NCBI RefSeq assembly: GCF_051020975.1
Contig: NC_135039.1
Location: 10,700,692 to 10,764,691 of the forward strand
Source of the DNA: Osmia lignaria lignaria
Lineage: Eukaryota; Arthropoda; Insecta; Hymenoptera; Megachilidae
DNA: 64,000 nucleotides
Reading direction: 5' to 3'
The notes beneath the pieces are model-generated. The model saw only the letters and a list, made by a program, of their open reading frames with translations. It ran no database searches and had not been told where the DNA came from. Position numbers and translations under genes: made by a program. Position 1 is the stretch's first letter; every line of letters begins with the position of its first letter. Shown here one piece after another: positions 25,669 to 37,700 of this stretch.

Positions 25669-25794
25669 GTACAATTGAGTTGCATTGAACTTGTCGCAGT
25701 GAAGTTGGCCATGCATTCACTCACCGACGCGGCGTGAATGCGTAGTGAATTTGTAGCCAACTTCACTGCGACAAGTTCAATGCAACTCGGTACA
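25669..25794. mobile_element. 125-bp hairpin MITE, copy 3
   Basis: TGTACAATTGAGTTGCATTG ... CAATGCAACTCGGTACA. It lies in the presumed SLC7 3' UTR, 400 bp past the stop, and could fold in the mRNA. Confidence 0.82.
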
Positions 25795-27466
25795 TGGGAG
25801 GAATGGGTGCGCCGATGGAGCAACGATGGTCGAGCAGAAGGGTGCTGCTTCGAAATTTTGAGCTTCCCTTACTGATTTCACTTCTCCATACCGAAATATG
25901 TCAATTTCCAATCCGTTCTGATCGATCGTCGACCCACGGACGCGCCCTAGGGATTATTTTTTAAACGAAATACTAACGAAGGGGAAGAATGGCAGATCCG
26001 CGAGTGTCCGAGGGACGAACTTGTTGACTACTGTTTGGGACGAATGTAGCAAATAATTTTCGCGGCAATATTTATTATTCTAGTTGTATAAAAGCGAACG
26101 AGAGAGAACGAGAGAGTGAGAAAAAGAGAACGTTGACGAGGAAGAGAAAGAGGTAGGAGATACGAAAGAGACCATTTATCATTCCTAGGTGTAAGGCGAA
26201 ATTTGTGTTTTCCAAGAGAGCATTTTAACTGCTACACAAGGTATATAAGTTTAAACGTATCGCTAGTCACGAAACGAATGAACGGAGAACGAAAGAATGA
26301 AACAAAGATCATTTGTTCCTGAGTCGTGAAGAACGAGCGAGACGAAGAAGATTTGGGCTTAGGGGAAAACGATTTTGCCTAAAATCTAGTCTATCCCGTT
26401 TCAAACGAAGCTTAGCGTTAACTCGTTGTAATCCTAAGAGCAAAAAAAAAAAAAAAATGATAAGGAACAAATTCTATGCTTAACTTCTTGTACACTATTC
26501 TCAGATTATAAGGGAATGACGTTTTCATTGATCATCTTTGTCCGTTCTTTCTATAAGTCGCTTTGAAAATAGCAAGCCCCCTGCTTGCGTATCATTCAAA
26601 GGGTTACTTCTACTTATCCAGCGGCTGCAGGGGGTGGTGAACAGGGGAGATAAGAGTTTAAAAACTTCATGTAAATTCAGTGTTCCATATGATGATCCAC
26701 GTGATTCAGAGATTTTAAATAGATGCACAGTTCTGGTTCTCTATCTACACTGTTCATTTCATTTATTTTATTTTATTTTATTTTATTCAGAGTGAAGGTT
26801 GCAGGATGTAGATTATTTTGCCAAGTAAGTGACATTGAAAGAAGATAAATTAATCATTGGAGAAAGGAGGTTTCATGAAATTTTTTAGAAACAGATATCT
26901 GTTATTGATTGTAAATGTCTAGTTTTCTTAACAATGACGAGTTCCTATGATATGTTGTCATTTTATTAGACTTTTATGATTCTTCAGTACATATCTTTGA
27001 TATATTACCAAGTGATGATTGAATCTTAAGTTTCCAGTTTTCAGAAGACTTGCTGAATTCTCTAATAATGGAAGGTTCCTGTAACACTTCTCAGATAAAT
27101 TCATAATGAAAAGAAGGATATACAAATCAAATTGTATAAGAAGAAATAGGAAAAAAGAAAAATCAAAACATAATGAAAATTCAACCTCCTCTTTCTGAAG
27201 ACGAAGCTTACAGGGGGCAGCTGTATCAATTTACATCTGAACGTTTACTATTCTATTTTGAGATCTACATATCGATCAGTGATCTTTTCACATATCAGCC
27301 TGCAGCTTTAGCAGGGAAAGCATCCGTGAGATTCTGAGAGGAAGTATGACAGAGGGAGAGAATGAAGGAGAAAATGAGAGAGATTGATCTAAATATTTAT
27401 CTTTAAGTATTAAAGCGTCTGTTAAAAATTTTCTAATATATATTATATATATATGTGTATCATATA

Positions 27467-27680
27467 TTAGATGTACAAATTAATTCGGTGCCTTTTCTTT
27501 ATTTTAATTAAAGATTTATTTTTAAAAAACCATAATAATTCCAATTATTGAAATAATCGTTATTGTTATTATGTTGTCTTGTCACTTTTCAAATATTCAA
27601 AACCGCGGGAAAATATTCAAATTCAAAATATTAATTAAGAAACCATAATACTAAATGCACCGAATTAATTTGTACATTTA
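27467..27680. mobile_element. Mariner-type MITE, copy 1
   Basis: Ends TTAGATGTACAAATTAATTC and its inverse GAATTAATTTGTACATTTAA. The interior CCGCGGGAAAATATTC is a degenerate form of the core seen in the copies at 47.2, 60.0 and 61.0 kb. Confidence 0.7.
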
Positions 27681-28538
27681 ATATATACGATGAAGATACT
27701 TTCTATAAGCGACGATTGATCAAGAATCGATCTTAGAATCTTTCAGTTACCGACTTCGAGGCCCATGTGTAATATTTGCCAGCAAAAAGAGCGCCAAAGT
27801 TTAAAAATGGAATCTATCCTGTGAGAGAACAGTGCCTGCATACAGTATTCACCTAGAGCCCTTGGAACATTAGAACACTTAGACATTTTCTTCAGTCTGA
27901 AATCGGAATCTTGAAGCATCGAAACGATCGAAAGGGTCTCTCCAGAAACATTTTTTTTAAATGTAGAAGCTTGATTATATTAGTCGCTTAGGGCATAAGG
28001 AAAATGTGGAGAGTCTCGTTCGAGAGGTAACATCGAAGAGAATTTAGGTGGAAAAAGCAGAATCTCAAGCTTGGCACTTTGTTCTCTGCTTTAATTTGAA
28101 ATTTTTTTTTTTTAAAGAAATGGCCTATTGCTATGTGTGAGAACTAGCCATCTTCGTGCAATATTTAACCTCCCCTTTTGTTCTTTATGCTCGTTAAGAA
28201 AGTCTATTTTTTAGGACATCCTCCTTTAAAGATAGAAAATCTTCAAAAATCCATGAAAACGTCGAATCAAATGGAACACTTAAGAAATAAGATTTGAAAT
28301 ATAAAGGATGTGGGAGGAGAGCTAGAGGGCGAGAATGAAAGGGAGAAAGAGGGAGCATGTGTGATCGGTGTATAATTCTGTATTTTTATTATATTTATTT
28401 TTCTTTTTCTTCTCTCGGGGAAAATCGAGGTATCTTGGGAAGATATATGCGCACCAGGAGGACAGAATTTTCCATGTAATATACATATATATATATACCC
28501 TTACGTAACTACGTTGTTTAATATTGATAAGGATCAAA

Positions 28539-28544
28539 AATAAA
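28539..28544 (+). promoter_or_regulatory. Candidate distal polyadenylation signal of the SLC7 gene
   Basis: AATAAA in AAAAATAAAAG, about 3.3 kb beyond the stop. I saw no stronger signal closer by, so a very long 3' UTR carrying two MITEs (25669-25794 and 27467-27680) is possible. Confidence 0.3.
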
Positions 28545-28740
28545 AGTGATTATTCAGAAAGTAAGCGGCCAGTGTATTATTTCTATCATTCTTTATCAAT
28601 TTCTCCTTATTTGTGAATTTTTATTCCTGCAAAAATTGTTTTATGATCAAATATATGGTTGAACGTTAATTAATTTTTATACCCATAGCAACTTTCTAAT
28701 GTAGGTTTTTTGAGAATCCAACCAGTAATTAATTAATCAG

Positions 28741-29400
28741 TGGTGGCTCGCGAATAGGCACTGTGGAACTGCAGCACCCCCTAATTCCATTTGATATTAT
28801 CGATAACATTTAATATAATGAGTCCCTTTTTCTTTAATTCCTTTTTTATACCTGTCAGTAGCCATTCCCCAGTTTATGAAAAAGATACAAAAATCTTTGT
28901 ATGGAACTGTGCGCTTCACAGTTCCAGCGGCGTGTTACGTCGCGAGCGAGATACAGCGCGCGACGTACAAAATAAAAAAAGAAAAGAAAAATATATTTGT
29001 ATTTTTATTTCTATTACTTTCGGAGTGGTTAATACGCGGTTGAGAACGGTATTAGCGCTGCCACCAGTCCTAATCGCTTATGACGATGTTAGATCACTCA
29101 CGATTAGAACAATAAAAAAATTAGTACGATTAATTTGTAGGTTAATTAAGTCCGTCAATGCTCTGGTCCCATACGGGCCCCTCGTATGAATTTGTGCGAA
29201 GATGGTAGGCGTGAACGTGAAGGAAGTGTGTTTGAAACGCAAATGAATTAGAAACTGGTTATGTGTAACATAAGTATGTTAGAAAATTCGGTGACGAAGC
29301 TCGAACGTTGACAACCCAGCTCCTAATTGCACGGCCGCCCAGATGTTGGCCGATTTTTAGGAGTTAGACCCCCAAGGGGTACGGAAGGATTTTGGGAACT
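28741..29400. other. Stretch without recognised genes; possible transposon end
   Basis: CAGTGGTGGCTCGCGAATAG at ~28739-28758 resembles a hAT terminus, but I found no inverse partner. Nothing else is supportable. Confidence 0.25.
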
Positions 29401-29462
29401 GGTCAAGACAAGCTGACTTTCCTGGGCGGACCAGTTACATTTCCGATAGGAAATAAACGCTC

Positions 29463-29785
29463 TTCTCTTGATTCAAAAGTTCACAGTGATCTCCTCCGAA
29501 GAGTCGCTATGGCAAGCAGACCCGATATACATGGTGTCGTGCTAGATTTCCCATGAAATCGAATTTAGACTAAGTCCAAAACCCAACTTTCGAACCCCAT
29601 ATCTCGGAAATCAAAAGCGTGCACCGAATAATATTCAAGGTGGTTACTGTGGAGGTCAAGGTCTATCACCATACCAAGTTTGGTCACGATCCGATGAGTC
29701 TTCCCGGACGCGTCGGATATATTATAGCCTTTATCTGATTTTTTCGGGAAAAAATCAAGAGAAGAGCGAAAAAGGCAGTCTTGTT
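29463..29785. repeat. Inverted partial copy of the ~1-kb repeat
   Basis: Reverse complement of ~30729-31015: shared CGGACGCGTCGGATATATTA, ACCATACCAAGTTTGGTCAC and TTCACAGTGATCTCCTCCGA. Its internal sequence diverges around 29520-29570. Confidence 0.75.
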
Positions 29786-30170
29786 TGGCCTGTTCGATGG
29801 AAAGCATCGCCTCGTTACAGAATCTATTGCACCGTGCAAAGCCGAAATATACAACATTGTCATCCTTTGACTTCGTTTAATTCTTTCTCTTACAAGTATA
29901 ATTTCGGAAAAATAAGCATAACAATAAAATGGTTAGTTAACAGGAAGTACGAGCTGCTTGAAATACAAGAGAAATAAATGAATATATATATAATAGCAAG
30001 AAAAGTATAAAGTTATATAAAAATGAGATCTATTGAATTGAGGATATGATACCGGTAACAAATGAACTATTTGATTTTTGATTAATTAAATTTTTGATTC
30101 GAGATAGTTCGAGCGACGGTGTTCGGTGAACAATTAGTACGCGAAAAGAGAGAACGGTCCCAGGGGGATA

Positions 30171-30384
30171 CTACAGGGAGATTCTCTGAGCGCGCAACAC
30201 AATAGCCGCCCCGCACAATGGAACCCTGCGGTTGTTGCGGGTAAAGAGACCCAGGGGCCATATCGCCGGACCCAAGACTGCTCTGTGTGTGTTTATCGCT
30301 GAGACGAAGACAAGAAACGGAACAGCAGGAGTTCCATTGTGCGGCCTGGCTAATGTGTTGCGCGCCGAAAGAATCTCCCTGTAC
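30171..30384. repeat. ~210-bp imperfect inverted repeat
   Basis: AGGGAGATTCTCTGAGCGCG ... and CGCGCCGAAAGAATCTCCCT are inverted, as are CCGCACAATGGAAC / GTTCCATTGTGCGG. It lies between the inverted and direct copies of the ~1-kb repeat. Confidence 0.65.
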
Positions 30385-30728
30385 CAAAACCACGGTTTCG
30401 TGGGGCCGTCTCCTTTGAATGCGATCGGAATTTTTATTAGAAATATTAACGTTTTCGATACCTTAAATCGCAGTGTTGAACGGAACGATCCAGTGGGATT
30501 TTCCAGAACAGGCGGTTCCGTAGATCGCCCGTTTTGCCTCACTAAACCCAGATTCCTCGTATTGAATAGAAATGAAATGGACAACTTATCAAGCTCGATG
30601 TTAGATAATATATGATAAGATATTTAAATTCGCTTAGTAGTCGCTGGTGGTCTGGAAATCTGGAAGGCGAAGAAAAGATGAGAAACTTTCACTTGCACAA
30701 CGCGTTCGCGATCGGCATTTTTGGTTTT

Positions 30729-31739
30729 CTCTTGATTTTTTCGGGAAAAAATCAGATAAAGGCTATAATATATCCGACGCGTCCGGGAAGACTCATCGAA
30801 TCGTGACCAAACTTGGTATGGTGATAGACCTCGACCTCCACAGTAACCACCTTGAATATTATTCGGTGCACGCTTTTGGTTTCCGAGATATGAGGTTCGG
30901 AAGTTGGGTTTTGGATAAAATTTCGAAAGTTGGGTTTTGGTACGGTCTGGTTGCTATAGCGACTCTTCGGAGGAGATCACTGTGAACTTTTGAATCAAGA
31001 GAAGAGTGTTTTTTTCCTATCGGAAATGTAACTGGTTACTACGGTGTTACGGTTACGATTATTTACAAAACGATACGACTAAACGACGCGACGCGGAATA
31101 AGGGAAATAATTAATTACCAACGGTGCAGTTTAAAAACGAAAGAAAAAGATAGTTAATTGAAAAGTATGAAATTTAACGTATCCGTATGAGTCCTTGCCG
31201 CGAGAAATACGAATCGCACAATCTCGACACTCTGCCTTGCTACGCGAAGGAACTTTGCCCAGCAGCTAATTGCAATATTTTCCGCAACAACTCTGTCTCT
31301 AACGCGAACACGGTCACCCCGTCACGTACCTCACAATTTTTCGACGAAGAATCGTTTGCCTCAGTCAAGCGATCGTGTCTCAGGGTTCGACCCGCGATCG
31401 GAACCCCAAAATAGGGACATCATTTGGCAAATCAGGATACGTGTCGAAGGGGAAGGCCCGCGCGTATAGGTTGGTCTAGGCGCGTTTCCCGAGTTCTCAT
31501 CCCCTCTTGACCTTTCACGTTGCCTTTGTCTAGCGTTGTCTATTTCTTTCTACCCCTCTATTCTGCGAAATTCGTCCGTCGCAATTCTAATACTTCTGGA
31601 ATGTTCGAAATGTATTACGACTTGGTTTTATTTGAATTCGTTAATCAAAGAGGCTTTTATAAATGAGGTTTCCAGTACCGAAGGTCTACGTTTTATAATA
31701 GATGTTTGATTTACTGTATTGAATGACTATTAGTTGAAT
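30729..31739. repeat. ~1-kb dispersed repeat, direct copy 1
   Basis: Aligns over about 1010 bp with copy 2 at an offset of exactly 1148 bp (ATGAGTCCTTGCCGCGAG at 31187 and 32335), with only scattered substitutions. No transposase or retroelement domain was recognised. Confidence 0.85.
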
Positions 31740-31876
31740 ACTGTTAATTATTCCGTTCCTTATTCGCGTTTCGGCGGTTTACGTAAAAAGGCAATCGATA
31801 TTTTATTGTTATCGTCAAATCGCGGATCTATGCATATGGTTTGTTGCATTTATCCAACAGTATACTCGTCGCTCTT

Positions 31877-32887
31877 CTCTTGATTTTTTCCCGAAAAAAT
31901 CAGTTAAAGTCTATAATATATCCGACGCGTCCGGGAAGACTCATCGGATCGTGACCAAACTTGGTATGGTGATAGACCTTGACCTCCACAGTAACCACTT
32001 TGAATATTATTCGGTGCACGCTTTTGGTTTCCGAGATATGAGGTTCGAAAGTTGGGTTTTGGACAAAATTTCGAAAGCTGGGTTTTGGTAAGGTCTGGTT
32101 GCTATAGCGACTCTTCGGAGGAGATCACTGTGAACTTTTGAATCAAGAGAAGAGCGTTTTTTTCCTATCGGAAATGTAACTGGTTACTACGGTGTTACGG
32201 TTACGATTATTTACGAAACGATACGACTAAACGACGCGACGCGGAATAAGGGAAATAATTAATTACCAACGGTGCGGTTTAAAAAAGAAAGAAAAAGATA
32301 GTTAATTGAAAAGTATGAAATTTAACGTATCCGTATGAGTCCTTGCCGCGAGAAATACGAATCGCACAATCTTGACACTCTGCCTTGCTACGCGAAGGAA
32401 CTTTGCCGAGCAGCTAATCACAATATTTTCCGCGACAACTCTGTCTCTAACGCGAACACGGTCTCCCCGTCACGTACCTCACAATTTTTCGACGAAGAGT
32501 CATTTGCCTCAGTCAAGCGATCGTGTCTCAGGGTTCGACCCGCGATCGGTACCCCAAAATAGGGACATCATTTGGCAAATCAGGATACGTGTCGAAGGGG
32601 AAGGCCCGCGCGTATAGGTTGGTCTAGGCGCGTTTCCCGAGTTCTCATCCCCTCTTGACCTTTCACGTTGCCTTTGTCTAGCGTTGTCTATTTCTTTCTA
32701 CCCCTCTATTCTGCGAAATTCGTCCGTCGCAATTCTAATACTTCTGGAATTTTCGAAATGTATTACGACTTGGTTTTATTTGAATTCGTTAATCAAAGAG
32801 GCTTTTATAAATGAGGTTTCCAGTACCGAAGGTCTACGTTTTATAATAGATGTTTGATTTACTGTATTGAATGACTATTAGTTGAAT
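31877..32887. repeat. ~1-kb dispersed repeat, direct copy 2
   Basis: Same unit as copy 1, separated from it by ~138 bp of unrelated sequence. Both copies end at GACTATTAGTTGAATA and diverge immediately after. Confidence 0.85.
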
Positions 32888-34503
32888 ACGATTAGTTGCC
32901 TTTCACTGAATTTGTACTTGCAAAGAGATGACAACTTTGTTAAATACAAATGGATTTTTATTTTGCACATGTGATTTATAAAAATCTACTGTACGCTAGA
33001 AATACAACAAAAAGATGAACCACTTGTTACAATAGATGTAGGATTTTCTATATCAATTAAAAAGTTTCATTGATAAGATTAATTCTAGGTTTTATTCATG
33101 AAACCCCTTTTTTTTTTTTTCTTTTAAGCAATAAATATTTCACTTTTGCATACATTTTTCATTATCAATATCCACAATAATTCAAATAACTTCATTTGAT
33201 TACTCTGTCTGATTTATACATATGTCATTTTTTCTATGATACATGACTAATTCTGCTCTCCATATTGATCTTTCCTAATTACACAGTTGAACTGTTTTGA
33301 TATAGTAATCAAGTTTTTAACGTGAGCTTAGGATGCATTTCGCATTGGAATCTCATATGATCTGCATTGAAATTTTTCAAATAAAAAATGATAAACTAGT
33401 AACGATATAATAAGTTGATCACTTAAATATTATTCTAAAAACGATGTTACATTTTTCAGGTGTTATATCCGTCCAGCTAGAATCAGAACAAAATGAAGTG
33501 TCAAAAGAACATAAATAATTCTGTACATAATATATAAGTGTACCTGATTCAAAGTAAAACTTTAAAGGGTTATAGACCATCTCTAAAAATACCTGTGCTC
33601 GTTTATTAAATCCTTCAGACACGTGAACAATTTGTTTTTTTTTTTTTTTTTTTTTCTCGTTTTTCGACTGGCTAATCCGCATCTATGAAGCCAGAAAATA
33701 ATAAATCCGCTATTCGTAATTCTATATAATTAAGTACAAAACACGTTTCATTAGTACTTTCGTATGTTCTACAATCCTGTAGCATGAAGCATAAGGAAAA
33801 TACGCTAAACGATTTCATATGGTACAGAAGATTGCTTTCATTTTTTAGTACATGATGCGGTATTTAAATATTGTTTCAACTAAAAAAATTCTCAACCGCA
33901 CAAAGAATATCCATTTGAATGTATTTCAAATAATTAAGTCAGATGTTTAAGCACCTTCGAACAATAATTGTTGTTTTACTCATTTGCTTAGTTATTTGAA
34001 ATTCTGTCTTTCAAAGCGTTGGTAAACTTAACCTGAAATTTCATTACTAATATTTACATAGAAATTAATGCAATAATGAGTGATATAAATTGAATATGTG
34101 AAACTACAGCCATTAATGATTAGAGCGAGTGAAAACTTAAGCCAGTATATGTGATACTGTTCCTTTCTGCTTTGAATATCCGTTCTCTTGCCTTGTCTAA
34201 CGTTGTGCAGAAAAAAGGGATGCGTGAAATACCATTAACAATACCATAGGTTTTGAATTTAGTTGACAGAATTCCTTAACCCTTTTGCTACAATTAAATT
34301 ATTTGAAACAAGTCGATTACATTTTTGATCACTTTTGTTTTCCATGGAAAACAAAACTCATAAAATACCTTTTCAACAATTTTTTTATAACAAAAGGGCT
34401 CGATTATCTGATTACCATAAATTCATGCCAGTACATAGCTCTGAATATGCATTCAAACAGTCCACACTGAGTCCTGTATATCAACGCCTTGCATTTTTCA
34501 TAC

Positions 34504-34509
34504 TTTATT
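34504..34509 (-). promoter_or_regulatory. Candidate polyadenylation signal of fray
   Basis: AATAAA on the minus strand (TTTATT on plus), about 200 bp past the fray stop codon, in a GCAATAAAG context. It is the first good signal downstream; others may be used. Confidence 0.5.
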
Positions 34510-34711
34510 GCACTTAGTTAAAAATCCCAAGAAGCGAAAGTAGCAAAAGCTGTAGAAAATTGCGGTACAAAGGGTAATGCTATGAATTTAGTAAAATCCT
34601 TTTTCAATCATTCTCGGTCATCGAGAATATCAAACGAGCTTTTGATACTTTCCATTCTCTGGACGATGCTTAAGAACGGTATCCAGGCATTTTCAAATGC
34701 GCTGCAAGTAT

Positions 34712-37700
34712 TTAATCGGTGATGGAGATCTGAGCAAATCCTATTAACGCCTTATCGTCTGGCACTTCGTTAGCTGCATGACCAGAATTCTAAGAAAGCA
34801 TAAAGTTTCATTAATACCTCTAATGAAAAAAAAAAAAGAAACAGATCTGTTTCCTGTAAACATACCAGTGAAAATGTTACTGTCCGTAATTGACCGGCAC
34901 TGTCTATTAATTTTTGTAAATTTGCTGCTATCACGACAATGTCTTTGCCGTCCACTAAACCAGCACCGACTAATTCCGCAGCAATCCCTTCGGCAGAATC
35001 TACCCCGACAGCAAACTCAAATCTAATGTCGTTAAGCTCCCGCTTCTGATTTCTATAAAATTCATTAAGTTTCCTTTGTCATTTACAAACTGCAGTTTTA
35101 ATTATTAAATGTTAGTAGCTGATATATACACAGGGGGTCTTATAACTCCCATAACAGCTGGAAATAGGGGTTGCTAGAGTGATTCTGAGCAACTTTTTCC
35201 TTTACCAAAATGTTGCTTGAAGCTTCGTTTTTGAGTTATTAAAGAAAAACACTGGCAATTAGCGATGGCTCTGAACCGCGCTCGATCGTGAACAAATGCA
35301 TTGGCACAAACGCATTCGTTATTCATGAATAACAAATAATTCCACATTGTTCTTAATTTAAAAAAATGTAACATTTGTCAAAAGCTGTGCCAATACATTT
35401 GTTCACGATCGAGCGCGGTTCAGAGCCAACGCTCCCGGGTTTTTCGTTAATAATTCAAAAACGAAGCTTCGACCAACATTTTGGCAAAGGAAAAAGTTGT
35501 TCAGAATCACTCCAGCAACCCCTATTTCCAGGAGTTACGCGAGACACCCTGTGTATATGGAAGATTAAGGATAAGGGAAGACATGCATACATGGAATTCT
35601 CTTCAAGGGTAAAATGTGATTCTGGACGCCTGTAATAAAAATACAGTACAAAAATACAGACTCTTGTGAAGTAATGATTTTAAAGGGTTGACAGTACGCA
35701 CCGTAATCTTAGTACCAAATTTATAGGAACGTTCTGGTCTGTAGCCTGCACAACAAGCTTACTAGGTACCGATTTAACCAGCCCATAAACCTCTTCCTCC
35801 TCCTCCTCGCTGCTAGGATTCTCGATCGTGTTAACTGGTAGAGCCTCCTTGCCTTCGTCGGCGCTAGACGCGTCGCTGTCCTCTTCCTCCGACGACCAAA
35901 CCCACTCCCCTGTAACCGTTCTGTGCAAGCGACCCGACGTGCCAGGTTGTCTTTTCGAGGCCTACAAGATATTCCACTCTGATTCCATAGCAATAGCGGC
36001 TAGGTTAATTAATCCATCATGAGGTAAATGTACCTTTTGTACACGAGTTTCAAGACTAGGCCCAATAGCTACCAATGTTTGTTGCAGATACTTTTTATCT
36101 TTTGCCTTTTTGAAGAATGGATGTTTCAACAGCTCCGTCGCTGTGGGTCTATAAGCAGGGTTGAAATTATTATTTAAATAATTATTAAACAGGTTCGTGG
36201 GAAACACACCTCTTCGTTGGATCCTTCTGCAAGCAATCGACGATCATTTTCCGGAATGTTTTACCATACGCTTTGTACTGATCTTTGTCGTCCGCAGCTG
36301 TGTCCAAGGTCGGAGGATCGTTTTGCAAGGTTAACATGAGGACCTTCATCGGTGGGTATTTATGATACGGTGCTGTACCACTGGCCATCTCGATCGCGGT
36401 GATCCCGAGTGACCAAATGTCTGCTTTGAAATCGTAACCATGGTCCTGCAAAGTTATACGCATATCATAATTCATTTTAAGGTGTACACACTGAGATGAA
36501 ATGGCAACAGCAAGATTAACACATGCTTTTTAACGTTAACATGCTTTATCTTATAAAACTGTTACAGAAGGTATGCACTATAATTATTTATTATATTAAC
36601 CCTCTATTCCATTCCGTTTCCAATTGGGAATTTAAATTTCAAATGTTCTATAGTAAATTAAGTAGACAATACTGAAGACTCTGAGCATGTAGATTCCAAG
36701 TGGGAACATTGGGCATATGAATAAAATAATGTAAAGATGTATAAACTGATTACATTGCACGCTGGCCTCTGTGGACTGAGAAATGTCACATACATTTGTG
36801 TGTCTATGTTTAAAAAAATTGTTTTCATGATTTTCATGCAAAGTAAGTTTATTATATGTGATAAGGACTCACATGGAGATTTTTTTTTTTTTATTTTGTA
36901 CCCATAAAATGCAATAAATAACATTTTCTAATAAAATTTTACTATTTATTTTTAAGTAGACTAACAGCCATATAAATTCATGCAATAGAGGGTTAAGTAA
37001 AAAGAGCAACCATGTATAATTTACATGCATAACTAATACAAAGTTTCATTTTTGAAAAACATAAAATTCTATGTCTATGTATCTTCTAAAGCTAATAATG
37101 CACCTCAACTAAACATAAGACAAATATAGGCACAAAAACGCAAGCTAAGAAATTGTAATGTTACTTTCCTCTCTCACCTGCTCCATGACCTCAGGTGCCA
37201 TCCAGCATGGAGTGCCCACGAACGTGTGTCTGACTTTCTGTCTGCTTAAATCTCGTCCCGTTGCAAGCCAAGCGCTGACACCGAAATCGGCTATCTGCAC
37301 GGTGCCATCTTCTCCTAGCAAGATGTTCCCTGCTTTGATGTCCCTAATATTATTCTGTTATTAGTATAAATAGAAAGTTGATCCCTTTGTTCCTTCGACA
37401 TGGAAAATTATCTGTAATTGATGTACCTGTGTATCTGTCCGTTACTGTGAAAATACTCAAGACCTTTGAGTACCTCTCGTAACACTGTAGCTATTGTAGC
37501 TTCATCGAATACACCGTGTTTACAGTTTGTGGTTCTTGTTTTATGTTTGATGATATCTAGGAGGGATCCACCCTCGAGAAGCCTGAGGACCAGCCAGAGC
37601 TCTTCTTTTACCACAAACGACGTGTAATATGTGACGACATTTTCATGATTGCAGGATGACATTGCCTGTATTTCTTTCTATTGAAAATAAAAAAGATACA

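Larger units (their letters stand above)
25264..28538 (+). other. Region after the SLC7 stop: probable 3' UTR and flank
   Basis: No supported coding exon. It contains A-runs (25357-25376 and 26443-26457), a GAGAGAAC-rich purine stretch near 26.1 kb, a TTTTA repeat (26762-26787), one hairpin MITE and one mariner-type MITE. Confidence 0.4.

Noticed and set aside
31187..32562. Two intact, nearly identical 75-codon frames (31187-31414 and 32335-32562)
   Set aside because: They lie at the same place in two copies of a repeat; the DNA differences are about equally synonymous and non-synonymous, so there is no sign of coding constraint and no domain.
31042..32887. Pair of LTRs of a retrotransposon
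   Set aside because: The sequence between the copies is only ~138 bp unique plus repeated flank, with no coding interior, and clear TG...CA ends were not seen.
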